A stretch of 64,000 bases of DNA, taken from NCBI RefSeq assembly GCF_018604545.1, contig NZ_CP075896.1:3968001-4032000 (forward strand), in the 5' to 3' direction. This DNA is from Streptomyces koelreuteriae. GTDB lineage: Bacteria > Actinomycetota > Actinomycetes > Streptomycetales > Streptomycetaceae. A program made the translations under genes and the position numbers. The notes beneath the pieces are model-generated. The model was given only the letters and a program-made list of their open reading frames with translations, had not been told where the DNA came from and ran no database searches. Positions 42,072 to 50,430 of this stretch are shown here, piece by piece; within the stretch, counting starts at the first letter, position 1; every line of letters begins with the position of its first letter.

Positions 42072-42653
42072 ATGCGCATGGTTGAGGAGCGCGGCGGGGC
42101 GGCCGGGAGCGGGACACGGGCGCGCACGCGGCGCGCCATCATCGACGCCGCCATCGGTCTGCTGGCCGGGGACCCGACCGCGTCGCTCGGCGATGTCGCC
42201 GCGGCGGCGGGCGTTGGGCGTACGACCGTCCACCGCTACTTCCCCGAGCGCTCCGACCTCCTCACGGCCCTCGGCAGGGACATCCTGGAGAAGGTCGAGG
42301 CGGCGACCGTGCGCGCCCGGCTCGACGACGGCCCGGCCGCCAAGGCCCTGGAGCGGCTCTGCCAGGAGTACTTCGAACTCGGCGACGGCCTCACGCTGAT
42401 GTTCGAGACGCCGCAGCTGGCGACCTGGTCCGGCTGGGACGAGGAGACCGCCGCCGACCAGCACTTCCTGAACACGGTCCGGCGCGGGCACACGGACGGC
42501 AGCATCGACACCGAGCTGGACGAGGAGTGGGTCCGCAACCTGGTCTGGTCCCTGCTGTACTCGGCCTGGGCCCACACCCGAACCGCCGGCGCCTCGAAGC
42601 ACTCCGCCATGACGCTGTGCCTGCACACGCTGCGCAAGGCCATCGCCCCGTAG
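42072..42653 (+). CDS. TetR family regulator of the divergent ABC exporter
   Basis: Repressor-type protein of 193 aa. The HTH is at about residues 22-62 (GDVAAAAGVGRTTVHRYFPERSDLL), the effector domain follows. ATG 42072 and 42078 are both possible; GGAGG lies 11-12 nt before 42072. It is divergent from the ABC exporter across a perfect palindrome. Four 8-bp repeats (gaccccgc/gacaccgc) start at its stop codon (42653-42684). Confidence 0.9.
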   Translation: MRMVEERGGAAGSGTRARTRRAIIDAAIGLLAGDPTASLGDVAAAAGVGRTTVHRYFPERSDLLTALGRDILEKVEAATVRARLDDGPAAKALERLCQEYFELGDGLTLMFETPQLATWSGWDEETAADQHFLNTVRRGHTDGSIDTELDEEWVRNLVWSLLYSAWAHTRTAGASKHSAMTLCLHTLRKAIAP

Positions 42654-42697
42654 ACCCCGCGACACCGCGACACCGCGATACCGCCGTGCCGGGAGCG

Positions 42698-42760
42698 GGA
42701 AGGCCGGGCCGGGCTCCCGAGCGGCACACGCGGGGACGCGACGGCCCGGCCCGGCCTTCC
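42698..42760. terminator. 17-bp perfect inverted repeat downstream of the TetR gene
   Basis: GGAAGGCCGGGCCGGGC (42698-42714) and its exact complement (42744-42760) flank a 29-bp loop. It lies 45 bp after the TetR stop and before the DUF1304 gene. The stem is strong enough to end transcription, though the loop is longer than usual. Confidence 0.6.
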
Positions 42761-42877
42761 ACTGCCCGAAATCTGCCACCCGGCACCGCCCGCCGCCTCC
42801 CGGGGAGGACCGAACGAGGACGGCGCGGCGGGGGGTCGTGGGGCGGGGGTGACGGAGGCGCCTGGAATGATGCGTGC

Positions 42878-43240
42878 ATGACGACCCTCGCCACCCTCGC
42901 GGTGCTGGCTCTCGCCGCCCTCCACGCCTACATCCTGGTGCTGGAGATGTTCCTGTGGACCACTCCACGGGCCCGCGCCGCCTTCGGCACCACCGCCGAG
43001 TTCGCGGCGGAGACGAAGGCCCTGGCCGCCAACCAGGGCCTCTACAACGGCTTCCTCGCGGCCGGACTGCTGTGGGGCGCGGTGGCGTCCGACCCGGTGG
43101 GGTTCCAGGTCTCGGTGTTCTTCCTGGTGTGCGTGGCGGTCGCGGGCGTCTACGGCGCGGCCACCGCCAGCCGGAAGATCCTCTTCGTCCAGACGGTCCC
43201 GGCGCTGATCGCCCTCACCCTGGTCCTGCTCGCCCACTGA
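42878..43240 (+). CDS. DUF1304 membrane protein
   Basis: Small integral membrane protein of 120 aa, function unknown. Four hydrophobic helices are visible: LATLAVLALAALHAYILVLE, a second after NQGLYNGFLAAGLLWGAV, a third VSVFFLVCVAVAGVYGA and a fourth VPALIALTLVLLAH. The family marks ALHAYILVLEMFLW and NQGLYNGFLA are intact. It starts at ATG 42878 and stands alone. Confidence 0.9.
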   Translation: MTTLATLAVLALAALHAYILVLEMFLWTTPRARAAFGTTAEFAAETKALAANQGLYNGFLAAGLLWGAVASDPVGFQVSVFFLVCVAVAGVYGAATASRKILFVQTVPALIALTLVLLAH

Positions 43241-43279
43241 CCGACGGGGCCGGGCGTCACCCACCCCGGCACCCCGGCC

Positions 43280-43693
43280 TCACGCCCCCTGCGCGACGGC
43301 CCGCTCCATGAGCAGGTCCGCCTCCGCCCGGGCCGTCGCGGGCGGCACCACCAGCAGGTCGTAGCGGCCACGGCCGAGCGCGAGCAGGCAGACGGTGTGC
43401 GGGGCGGTGGGCGAGTCGGTGCGGCCCACGTGCACCGGCTGCCCGGCGACGACCAGCCGCTCCGGGCAGTCCTGCCAGGTGTCCCCGTGGACCAGGACGC
43501 TGCTGATCCGCCCCCAGGCGCGCGGCAGCACGCCCAGCAGCCCGGTCAGCTCCCGCGCCAGGTCGTCCGAGCGCGGCCACCACGCCCCGTCGATACGGCG
43601 TGCCGTACGGCCGAAGCGCGTGGGCTCGGCGAGCCGCAGCCGGACGTCCCGCGGCACGGGGAGCGGCGGCGGGGACGAGGAGGCGGAGGTCAT
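43280..43693 (-). CDS. DUF5994 family protein
   Basis: Soluble protein of 137 aa of a Streptomyces-restricted family, function unknown. The family pattern RLRLAEPTRFGRTARRIDGAWWPRSDDLAREL is followed by strands ending in RYDLLVVPPATARAEADLL. I chose ATG 43693 (GCAGGAG upstream) over the frame limit at 43777, because the conserved part starts shortly after it. It converges with the DUF1304 gene. Confidence 0.82.
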   Translation of the reverse strand: MTSASSSPPPLPVPRDVRLRLAEPTRFGRTARRIDGAWWPRSDDLARELTGLLGVLPRAWGRISSVLVHGDTWQDCPERLVVAGQPVHVGRTDSPTAPHTVCLLALGRGRYDLLVVPPATARAEADLLMERAVAQGA

Positions 43694-43833
43694 CGGGGCT
43701 CCTGCTGCGAACGAGGGGGACGTGGCCAGGAGACCGTTCAGCCACCGGTGGTTGCGACGTACCCCCGGTCTCTCCACCGTACGCCGCAGGGCGGTGCGGG
43801 AGCCGGGGCCGCCCGCACCGCCGCCGCCGCCGG

Positions 43834-44685
43834 TCAGAGGCCGTAGCGGTTCTTCAGATGGCGCCAGAAGTCACGCGCCATCCACTTGTCGAACTCGGTG
43901 ATCTGGGTGGCGCTGCCCGCCTTCATCAGGAAGCAGCACTGGCCGGTCGGCGACCAGTCGTAGAAGTCGTCGAGGCCGAAGGTGTGGCCGACCTCGTGCA
44001 GATAGATGTGGATGTTCTCCTGGTTGAGGGCGCCGGTGAAGTACTCCTGGCCCATGCGCTGCCCCCAGTCGCCGCCCGCGCCGCCGCCGAAGCCCTTCGT
44101 CAGCCACAGCGACTGGTCGTAGTGGCGGGCGGCCCCGCCCGGACACTTCGAGTAGTTGCCGTCCTGATGGAAGAAGCGCCCGCAGTCCGGGGCGCACTGC
44201 GGGGCACCGGCGCCGTCGAGGACGTTGGTGTAGATGTCGACGGAGTTGTCGGTCCACTGGAGCGTGGAGCGGTTCTTCACGGCCCAGCCGACGATGTTGA
44301 CCGGGACGTTGGTGTACGGCCAGGCGTTGTGCCCCTTGCCGTTCTCGGTCATGGCCGTCATCCACTTGCCGAACTGCTTCTTCAGCGCCGCGTGGATCCG
44401 GTCGCGCAGGGCGACGCTGACCGGGGCGTCGGACTCCCAGCGGACGCAGTAGTTGACGCTGCCCCGGTTGGCCATGACCTGGTCCCAGCCGTAGTTCCGG
44501 AAGCCGTACAGGTTCGGGTAGGTCGTCTCGACGTGCCGCCAGACCTCGTTCAGGGGCTGGACGAGGTTCGCGGGCGGGTTCCACTCGTCGGCGGCCTGCG
44601 CCTTGCCGTTCGCCATGCCGGGCGTCGCGAACACGGCGGCCAGGACGGCGAGCACGGTGATCAGTCGCGCGAGATGTCTGCGCAT
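43834..44685 (-). CDS. Secreted zinc metalloprotease-like protein
   Basis: Exported protein of 283 aa. Residues 1-32 are a signal peptide. The zinc site LHEVGHTFGLDD fits the extended HExxHxxGxxD of metzincins, with a possible Met-turn in CCFLMKAG about 20 residues later. At least six cysteines (CVRW, CAPDC, CPGG, CC) suggest disulfides. The N-terminal part PLNEVWRHVETTYPNLYGFRNYGWDQVM is conserved in related secreted actinobacterial proteins, I believe, but its role is unknown. It starts at ATG 44685 with GGGAGATC upstream. Confidence 0.82.
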   Translation of the reverse strand: MRRHLARLITVLAVLAAVFATPGMANGKAQAADEWNPPANLVQPLNEVWRHVETTYPNLYGFRNYGWDQVMANRGSVNYCVRWESDAPVSVALRDRIHAALKKQFGKWMTAMTENGKGHNAWPYTNVPVNIVGWAVKNRSTLQWTDNSVDIYTNVLDGAGAPQCAPDCGRFFHQDGNYSKCPGGAARHYDQSLWLTKGFGGGAGGDWGQRMGQEYFTGALNQENIHIYLHEVGHTFGLDDFYDWSPTGQCCFLMKAGSATQITEFDKWMARDFWRHLKNRYGL

Positions 44686-44813
44686 GGTGATCTCCCTCGT
44701 GTGGGGGACGGGGTATCACCGTGAGGTCGTCACCGGCGCGGCAGAGGTTGCCCGGTTTCCGGCCGACGGACATTCCGGGCGCTTTATGGCAATCCGTCGG
44801 CGATACTCGGAGT

Positions 44814-45188
44814 ATGAACACGGCCACGAATGAACTGCTGGCGGCGTCGTCGGATCACGCGATCGCCGTGGCCATCGCCTTCGTCTGCGGGCTGATCGTG
44901 GCCTGCGCGCTGATCTGGGGCGTACGGGTCGGGATGCGGGTGATGGACAAGGACACCCACCACCCCGGCCTGGAGGAACAGCCCCACGTCCCGGACGGCG
45001 GGCCGGTCCACGAGATGCGCGAGAGGCGCGAGCCCGACGAGATGCCGGTCACGACGAAGGACGGCGACCGGATCCTGCCCCATGACCTCCACCACGCGAG
45101 CACCAGGACGGGCAAGGACCAGAATCCACGCCGCTGGTCGCCCGGATCCAGCGGATCCTTCGGCGGCGGCGGCCTCGGACGCACGTGA
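44814..45188 (+). CDS. DUF6479 family membrane protein
   Basis: Protein of 124 aa from a Streptomyces-restricted family, function unknown. One N-terminal membrane helix (residues about 17-38, AVAIAFVCGLIVACALIWGV) is followed by a hydrophilic tail with GMRVMDKDTHHPG, PDGGPVHEMRERREPDEMP and DRILPHDLHH, the family signature. It starts at ATG 44814. Its stop overlaps the GTG start of the next gene (GTGA). Confidence 0.85.
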   Translation: MNTATNELLAASSDHAIAVAIAFVCGLIVACALIWGVRVGMRVMDKDTHHPGLEEQPHVPDGGPVHEMRERREPDEMPVTTKDGDRILPHDLHHASTRTGKDQNPRRWSPGSSGSFGGGGLGRT

Positions 45189-45739
45189 CGCCCATGACGC
45201 CCAAGAGGTCCACGAGGCCCATGACACCCATGAGGCCCACGACACCCATGGCTTCCCGCCACCGGACGCGCTGGGCGGCGACGGGCGGGGCGGCGCTGAC
45301 GCTCGCCCTGGCCGCCGCGCTCACCGGCTGCGGCGGCGACGGCAGCCCGTCGGACGCCGCCAGCAAGGCGGAGTCGGCGGTCGGGTCGATCGCCTCGGGC
45401 GCCTCCGAGGCGGTCGAGTCGGCCACGGCGGAGGCGGGACGCCGGCTCGACGACATCCAGGGCGGCATCGACGTCAAGGGCGACGTGAAGGTCGGCCCGC
45501 CCACCATCGGCTCCGACGACCGGGCCCGGGCCGAGGTCACCGTCGACAACACCGACGATGCGGCCCGGTCCTTCGCCGTCCAGATCAACTTCACCGACGC
45601 CGACAAGCAACTGATCGACACGGTCATCGTCACGGTGAATCAGGTGCAGCCGGACCACACCGCCACCGCCACCGCCCGCAGCACGCACGACGTCTCCGGC
45701 GACGTCCGGGCCGAGGTGGCCCGGGCCGTGCGCTACTGA
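45185..45739 (+). CDS. Lipoprotein with FxLYD-like domain
   Basis: Exported protein of about 163-184 aa. The real signal starts near ATG 45248 (MASRHRTRWAATGGAALTLA) and ends in the lipobox AALTGC. The frame is open back to GTG 45185, which overlaps the upstream stop; the extra 21 residues come from degenerate 9-bp repeats (ACRCCCATG-like). The mature part has an Ala/Ser-rich helix and then a beta domain (VTVDNTDDAARSFAVQINFT ... TVIVTVNQVQPDHTATATA) like FxLYD domains. Its last seven bases overlap the convergent gene at 45733. Confidence 0.8.
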   Translation: MTPMTPKRSTRPMTPMRPTTPMASRHRTRWAATGGAALTLALAAALTGCGGDGSPSDAASKAESAVGSIASGASEAVESATAEAGRRLDDIQGGIDVKGDVKVGPPTIGSDDRARAEVTVDNTDDAARSFAVQINFTDADKQLIDTVIVTVNQVQPDHTATATARSTHDVSGDVRAEVARAVRY

Positions 45740-46479
45740 CCCGCGCCGGCCGCCATCACCCGTCCGTCACCGGTCACCGCGATGTCGATCTGCTCGCTCA
45801 TCGCGCTCACCCCGTTCAGGGTGGCGACCGCCTGGAGACGGTTGGCGCCCGCCGGAAGGGCCGGGGCCGGGGTGCACGCCCAGGTGCCGTCGCGGGCGGC
45901 GGTGGTCGCGCAGGCCTCACGCTCGTCCTTGTCACGGACGGTGACCTGGGCGCCGGGGTGCGCGTGGCCGGAGATCTCCGGCCGGGCGTGCAGCGGCACG
46001 CCGGACAGCGGCCGGGTCAGCGTCGGCCCGGCCAGGCCCACGGTGACGGCGCACCGGCCGGACGCCCGCCGCACGCCACGCGCGTCGGTGATCCGCAGCT
46101 CACAGCCCCGCAGCCGGGTGCCGGGCACGGCGCCCGCGGGCACCGCCAGCACGAAGGGGAACGTACGGCCGACCGCCTCGCGGGTGACGGTGTACGCCCC
46201 GCTACGGCCATCGGCGGCGACCGAGCCCCGGTAACCGGACGCGTCGAGCGGCGTCCCCGTCACCCGGGCCCCGCGAGGCGCGGTCAACGTCAGCGTGGCC
46301 CCCGCCCCCGCCCCCGGATACCCGGCGACGACCTCGACGATCCCCTCCCGCCCGGGCGCGATGACAGCCGCACCCCAGACCCCGCCCCCCTCGGCGCCCA
46401 CGGACGCCCCCGCCCCCAAGAGCACCCCCACAACCCCCACAACCCCCGCCACCGCTGCTGCCCTGCTGTACCTGTTCAT
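45733..46479 (-). CDS. Secreted protein with Ig-like domain
   Basis: Exported protein of 248 aa, function unknown. Signal peptide residues 1-29 (MNRYSRAAAVAGVVGVVGVL, cut near VGA-E). The first half is a beta-rich domain with a disulfide pair (RGCELRITD ... GRCAVTV), the second an Ig-like bacterial adhesion-type repeat (RPLSGVPLHARPEISGHAHPG ... WACTPAPALPAGANRLQAVA). There is no anchor, so it is probably released. ATG 46479 is the clear start. Confidence 0.8.
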   Translation of the reverse strand: MNRYSRAAAVAGVVGVVGVLLGAGASVGAEGGGVWGAAVIAPGREGIVEVVAGYPGAGAGATLTLTAPRGARVTGTPLDASGYRGSVAADGRSGAYTVTREAVGRTFPFVLAVPAGAVPGTRLRGCELRITDARGVRRASGRCAVTVGLAGPTLTRPLSGVPLHARPEISGHAHPGAQVTVRDKDEREACATTAARDGTWACTPAPALPAGANRLQAVATLNGVSAMSEQIDIAVTGDGRVMAAGAGQ

Positions 46480-46810
46480 CGCGGCCGGGACTCCCTGTAC
46501 GGAGATAAACAAACCCTGCCAGCGATCCTCACGGCCATCCCCACACCTGGCACGCGCTACTAGCCCACGCGAGTGGACAGACGCCCCCCGCCAGGGGCGC
46601 GGGGAACTGCGCGACAAACCCCAACGGCGCGGCACCCAATCGACAACGGGCCCCACCCCCAAGGGGCGCGGGGAACTGCGCGACAAACCCCAACACCGCC
46701 GCACCCGAACAACAACAGCCCCCACCCCCAAGGGGCGCGGGGAACTGCGCGCCCAGCCACCACACCGCCGCACACAAGGCACAACCCCACCGCCCCACCC
46801 AGCGGAGCGC
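46480..46810. repeat. Streptomyces-type 69-bp tandem repeat array, no gene
   Basis: The block AGGGGCGCGGGGAACTGCGC starts at 46593, 46662 and 46731, a strict 69-bp period, with ACAAACCCCAAC and CGCCGCACCC segments in each copy. This GGGGCGCGGGGAACTGCGCGA repeat is common between genes in Streptomyces. I see no coding gene in the 330-bp interval; the sequence lies between the secreted Ig-like gene and the GH13 stop. Confidence 0.8.
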
Positions 46811-48472
46811 TCAGCGTCCGAGCCACACCGTCGTGTCCGGCCCGACCCACCCGTCCTCCAGCGGCGCACTGCTCAACAGCACCTCACCCGCCGGCAGCGC
46901 CACAGCCGCCCCGGACAGATTCGTCACGCACCGCCACCCCTCACTCCGGTCGAACCGCAGCACCCCCTCCGGCGCATCAACCGCCCACGCCAGCTCCTCC
47001 CCGGCAAGGAGCTTGCGACGCAACCTGAGGGCCCTGCGGTACAGCTCCAGGGTGGACCCCTCCACCCCGTCCTGGACCGAGACGGCATACGCGGCGAAGC
47101 GGCCCGGCTGCGGCAGCCACGCACCGCCCGCCCCGAAGCCGTACGACGGTCCGGCCGCCGTCCACGGCAACGGCACCCGGCAGCCGTCCCGCCCCTTGCG
47201 GACATGGCCCGTCTGCTCCCAGATCGGGTCCTGAAGCACCTCGGTGGGCAGGTCGGCGACCTCGGGCAGCCCGAGTTCCTCGCCCTGGTAGAGGTAGGCC
47301 GAGCCGGGCAGCGCCAGCATCAGCAGCGTGGCCGCCCGGGCCCGCCGCAGACCGGCCGCCTCGTCGACGGCCGGGGCGTGACCGCCGGACAGGAGCCAGG
47401 CGTTGAGGTCGGTGCCGGGCGGCAGCATCAGCCGCGAGGCATGGCGTACGACGTCGTGGTTGGAGAGCACCCAGGTGGCCGAGGCCCCGGCGGCCCGGGC
47501 GGTGCCGAGCGACTCGGTGATGACCTGCCGCAGCTCCTCGGCGTCCCAGCCGGCCTCCAGATACTCGAAGTTGAAGGCCTGTCCCAGCTCGTCCGGACGG
47601 GCGTACAGCGCACGCCGGGCCCCCGGCACCCAGGCCTCGGCGACGGCCATGCGCGGCGGACGGTACGCGTCGAGGATCTTGCGCCAGTCGCGGTAGATCT
47701 CGTGCACGTCGTCCCGGTCGTAGAGGGGGTGCGTGCCCGGCGGCAGACCGGCGAGCGCCTCCTCGCCGCCCGAGGCGTGCGCGCCGAGGTCGCGCAGCGG
47801 TTCGCTCAGGTCCTTGACCAGGGCGTGGGCGACGTCGACGCGGAAACCGTCGACCCCGCGGTCGGACCAGAAGCGCAGGGTGGTGCGGTAGTCGGCGCGG
47901 ACCTCCTGGTTCTCCCAGTGGAGGTCGGGCTGCTCGGGGGCGAAGAGGTGCAGGTACCACTGCCCGTCGGGGACGCGCTTCCAGGCGCTGCCGCCGAAGA
48001 CGGACTGCCAGTCGGTGGGCGGGAGTTCGCCGTGCTCGCCGCGGCCGTCGCGGAAGACGTAGCGGTCGCGGGCCGCCGAGCCGGGCCCGGCGGCGAGGGC
48101 CTCCTGGAACCAGACGTGCCGGTGCGAGGAGTGGTTGGGCACGATGTCGACGATGACCTTCAGACCGAGGCGGTGGGCCTCGGCGACCAGGGCGTCGAAG
48201 TCGTCGAGGGTGCCCAGGCGCGGGTCGACGTCCCGGGGGTCGGCGACGTCGTAGCCGCCGTCGGCGAGCTCGGACGGGTAGAAGGGGCTCAGCCACAGGG
48301 CGTCCACGCCCAGGGCGGCGAGGTGACCGAGGCGGCGGGTGATGCCACGCAGATCACCGAGTCCGTCACCGTCGGCGTCGGCGAAGCTGCGGGGATAGAC
48401 CTGGTAGACGACGGCCTGCCGCCACCAGTCGGGGTCCCGGGACGACAGGTCGAGAGTGGAGCGCTCGGTCAC
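46811..48472 (-). CDS. GH13 alpha-glucosidase / alpha-amylase family enzyme
   Basis: Cytoplasmic glycosidase of 553 aa that cleaves alpha-glucosidic links in maltose, isomaltose or trehalose-type sugars. Catalytic sites are in place: GFRVDVAH (nucleophile Asp), VAEAW (acid/base Glu) and LSNHDVVRH (transition-state Asp). QAVVYQVYPRSFADADGDGLGDL is the opening signature of the oligo-glucosidase subgroup. GTG 48472 with GAAGGAGA upstream is the best start. It is monocistronic, with no sugar transporter adjacent. Confidence 0.93.
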   Translation of the reverse strand: MTERSTLDLSSRDPDWWRQAVVYQVYPRSFADADGDGLGDLRGITRRLGHLAALGVDALWLSPFYPSELADGGYDVADPRDVDPRLGTLDDFDALVAEAHRLGLKVIVDIVPNHSSHRHVWFQEALAAGPGSAARDRYVFRDGRGEHGELPPTDWQSVFGGSAWKRVPDGQWYLHLFAPEQPDLHWENQEVRADYRTTLRFWSDRGVDGFRVDVAHALVKDLSEPLRDLGAHASGGEEALAGLPPGTHPLYDRDDVHEIYRDWRKILDAYRPPRMAVAEAWVPGARRALYARPDELGQAFNFEYLEAGWDAEELRQVITESLGTARAAGASATWVLSNHDVVRHASRLMLPPGTDLNAWLLSGGHAPAVDEAAGLRRARAATLLMLALPGSAYLYQGEELGLPEVADLPTEVLQDPIWEQTGHVRKGRDGCRVPLPWTAAGPSYGFGAGGAWLPQPGRFAAYAVSVQDGVEGSTLELYRRALRLRRKLLAGEELAWAVDAPEGVLRFDRSEGWRCVTNLSGAAVALPAGEVLLSSAPLEDGWVGPDTTVWLGR

Positions 48473-48792
48473 GCGGTCTCCTTCGCGGGGCATACGGGCG
48501 ACAGCATTGAATCTGTCCAGAATGCCGGAAAAACGAACCATCGGGAAGGAATGGCCCGGGCGGCCGGAGGGACCCGTTCCCGCTGTGATGGAAGTGTGAT
48601 GGAGGAGTAACTTCCTTTGCATAGCCGCAGGTTGACAGCGTGCTGCGCCACCGCCACGATGAGGTCGCACTGTGGCGCATGTGACCAATGAGCCCAGTGT
48701 TTCTCAGACCACCCACCCCGGTACGGCCGGCCGCCGCGCGCTGCCCTGCTGCCGTCACCCGGGTTCCGGCTTACGCCAAGAAATGGGATCGC
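48473..48792. other. Divergent promoter region, no gene recognised
   Basis: A 320-bp gap between the divergent GH13 and LAETG genes. I see no ORF with convincing start and codon bias. A short inverted repeat GGAAGT ... ACTTCC is present around 48590-48614; nothing else stands out. Confidence 0.5.
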
Positions 48793-49758
48793 ATGTCCAT
48801 AGCGAGACGTGTCACCGCGCGACGCCTGCTGGGGACGGGCGCCGCGGCCCTCGCCCTCTGCGCCGCCTCCGCCACCACCGCCTTCGCGCACGGTACGCCC
48901 GGCGGCGACGGCTGGTCGTCCGGCGGCAGCTACCAGCCCGGGACGGGCGCGGGGACGGAGACCGGCACCGACCGCTGCCAGTTCTCGCTCGACGGCACGA
49001 ACTTCCACGACTCGGTGAAGGTCGACGACCAGAACCTGAAGCCGACCGAGGACGGCAAGGTCCACATCAAGGTCCGCGCCGCCGGTGACGCGGCCACCTG
49101 CACGGCCTCCCTCGCCTCCTACCTCGCCCACGGCCCGACCTTCGGGACCTCGGGCGAGCAGGTCTTCGTCGACTTCGACACGGTGACGGCTCTGCCGGGC
49201 TCCACCGACTCGCTGGACATCGCCATCCCGGACAAGGGCTGCTTCGGGCAGATCGACCTCTACCGGGGCGCGGTGAAGTTCGACGGCAAGCTGGACGCGA
49301 AGGACGGCTTCGAGCACGGCGAGCTGCCCAAGGGCCCGGACCGCCCGGTCATCAAGGACAAGCTGATCGCGGCCTGGAACGGCGGCACCGAGGACTGCAC
49401 GAAGACGCCCCCGCCGTCCCAGACCCCGCCCCCCTCCAGCCCGCCGGCCAGCCCCTCGGAGCCGCCGGCCGAGCAGTCGACGCCCCCGGCCTCCCCGTCC
49501 GAACCCTCGGAGCCCTCGGAGCCCTCGGAGCCCTCGACCCCGCCGTCCTCCGACACGGACACGCCCACCCCGTCCGCCTCCGAGTCGACGCCGACCGCCC
49601 CGAAGCCGAACGGCGGTGGCGGCGACCTCGCCGAGACCGGCGCGAACAGCAGCACCGGCCCGATCGCCTTCGGCGCGGCGGCCCTGCTGGCGGGCGGCGC
49701 GGCCATGATGATCGTCACCCGCCGCCGCACGGCCAAGCGCAACGCCACCGGCGCCTGA
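48793..49758 (+). CDS. LAETG-anchored secreted protein
   Basis: Cell-wall protein of 321 aa. Signal peptide residues 1-32 (ARRLLGTGAAALALCAASAT, cut near AFA-H). A folded domain of about 160 residues has two cysteine pairs (DRCQFSLDG, ATCTASL, KGCFGQ, EDCTKT). A Pro/Ser/Glu-rich stalk of about 80 residues with SEP repeats follows, then LAETG, a membrane helix and the tail RRRTAKRNATGA. The LAxTG form marks a class E sortase substrate. It starts at ATG 48793 after a weak ribosome-binding site. It is divergent from the GH13 gene. Confidence 0.9.
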   Translation: MSIARRVTARRLLGTGAAALALCAASATTAFAHGTPGGDGWSSGGSYQPGTGAGTETGTDRCQFSLDGTNFHDSVKVDDQNLKPTEDGKVHIKVRAAGDAATCTASLASYLAHGPTFGTSGEQVFVDFDTVTALPGSTDSLDIAIPDKGCFGQIDLYRGAVKFDGKLDAKDGFEHGELPKGPDRPVIKDKLIAAWNGGTEDCTKTPPPSQTPPPSSPPASPSEPPAEQSTPPASPSEPSEPSEPSEPSTPPSSDTDTPTPSASESTPTAPKPNGGGGDLAETGANSSTGPIAFGAAALLAGGAAMMIVTRRRTAKRNATGA

Positions 49759-49802
49759 CCCAGGCCCCGCCCGTGAAGCGCTGATCCAGGCCGCCCCCTG
49801 CT

Positions 49803-49846
49803 CCCCGCCCTGCCGCCACCCCCTCCAACACCGCGGCAGGGCGGGG
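49803..49846. terminator. Bidirectional hairpin between convergent genes
   Basis: CCCCGCCCTGCCGC and its exact complement form a 14-bp stem around a 16-base loop, 45 bp after the LAETG gene stop and 8 bp before the DUF2975 gene stop. It can serve both converging genes. Confidence 0.85.
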
Positions 49847-49853
49847 TCCGTCG

Positions 49854-50351
49854 TCAGACGACCTCGGCCATCTCGCTCTGCAGACTCGTCGCCTTGCGCA
49901 GCAGACTCCGCATCACCACCATCAGCATCGCGAACGCCGCCCCCACGGCGACCCCCGCCGTCGCCGCGACCAGGGCGCTCTCGACATCCATGCCGTCACC
50001 GGGGGAGGGGATCTCGGCGACGGTCAGATGCCCGGCGACACCGAGGGCCAGGGCGGTCGCGACGACCGAGGCGCCGATGATGACGTCGACCCACCGGAAG
50101 GCCCGGGGCGTGAAGATCGCGTCCCGTTGCACCATCGTCAGCAGCATCCACACGGCGACGAGCGCGACCTGCACACAGACGACCCCCACGATCGCCACGG
50201 CCGAGTAGGGCGCGGCGAACGGCGCGTAGGGCGGGAACCGGTCGACCTCGTCGGCCGCCGTCGTCGGTATGACCACGAACTGCCCGAAGAGCCCGACCAG
50301 GACGGCGAAGGCGATACCGGCCCGGAGTGCGGCGATGAGGAAGCCATTCAT
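49854..50351 (-). CDS. DUF2975 membrane protein
   Basis: Integral membrane protein of 165 aa with four helices (AGIAFAVLVGLFGQFVVIP, AVAIVGVVCVQVALVAVWML, WVDVIIGASVVATALALGVA, LVAATAGVAVGAAFAMLMVV), function unknown. DUF2975 genes usually precede a small XRE regulator gene in one operon; none follows here, because the convergent LAETG gene lies directly downstream. It starts at ATG 50351, next to an AT-rich stretch full of ATCGAT palindromes. Confidence 0.85.
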   Translation of the reverse strand: MNGFLIAALRAGIAFAVLVGLFGQFVVIPTTAADEVDRFPPYAPFAAPYSAVAIVGVVCVQVALVAVWMLLTMVQRDAIFTPRAFRWVDVIIGASVVATALALGVAGHLTVAEIPSPGDGMDVESALVAATAGVAVGAAFAMLMVVMRSLLRKATSLQSEMAEVV

Positions 50352-50352
50352 A

Positions 50353-50371
50353 TATCGATTCTCGATCGATA
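50353..50371. promoter_or_regulatory. Inverted repeat upstream of the DUF2975 gene
   Basis: TATCGAT-TCTCG-ATCGATA is a perfect 7-bp inverted repeat directly before the start codon, and a related CGAT ... ATCG pattern follows to 50392. The region is AT-rich compared with its surroundings. Probable operator; the missing XRE partner of DUF2975 operons would be the natural ligand. Confidence 0.55.
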
Positions 50372-50399
50372 CCGATCGAAAGTCAATCGATCGGTCCGG

Positions 50400-50430
50400 C
50401 GCTTCCCGCCGCTTCCCGCCGCTTCCCGCC
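50400..50430. repeat. 10-bp tandem repeat before the nucleoside hydrolase stop
   Basis: CGCTTCCCGC-type units occur three times (50400-50430), ending directly at the nucleoside hydrolase stop codon (50431-50433). Confidence 0.7.

Noticed and set aside
46593..46800. Possible CRISPR-like array
   Set aside because: Three copies at a strict 69-bp period, but the between-block sequence is also largely repeated and copies are few; it matches a common Streptomyces intergenic repeat.
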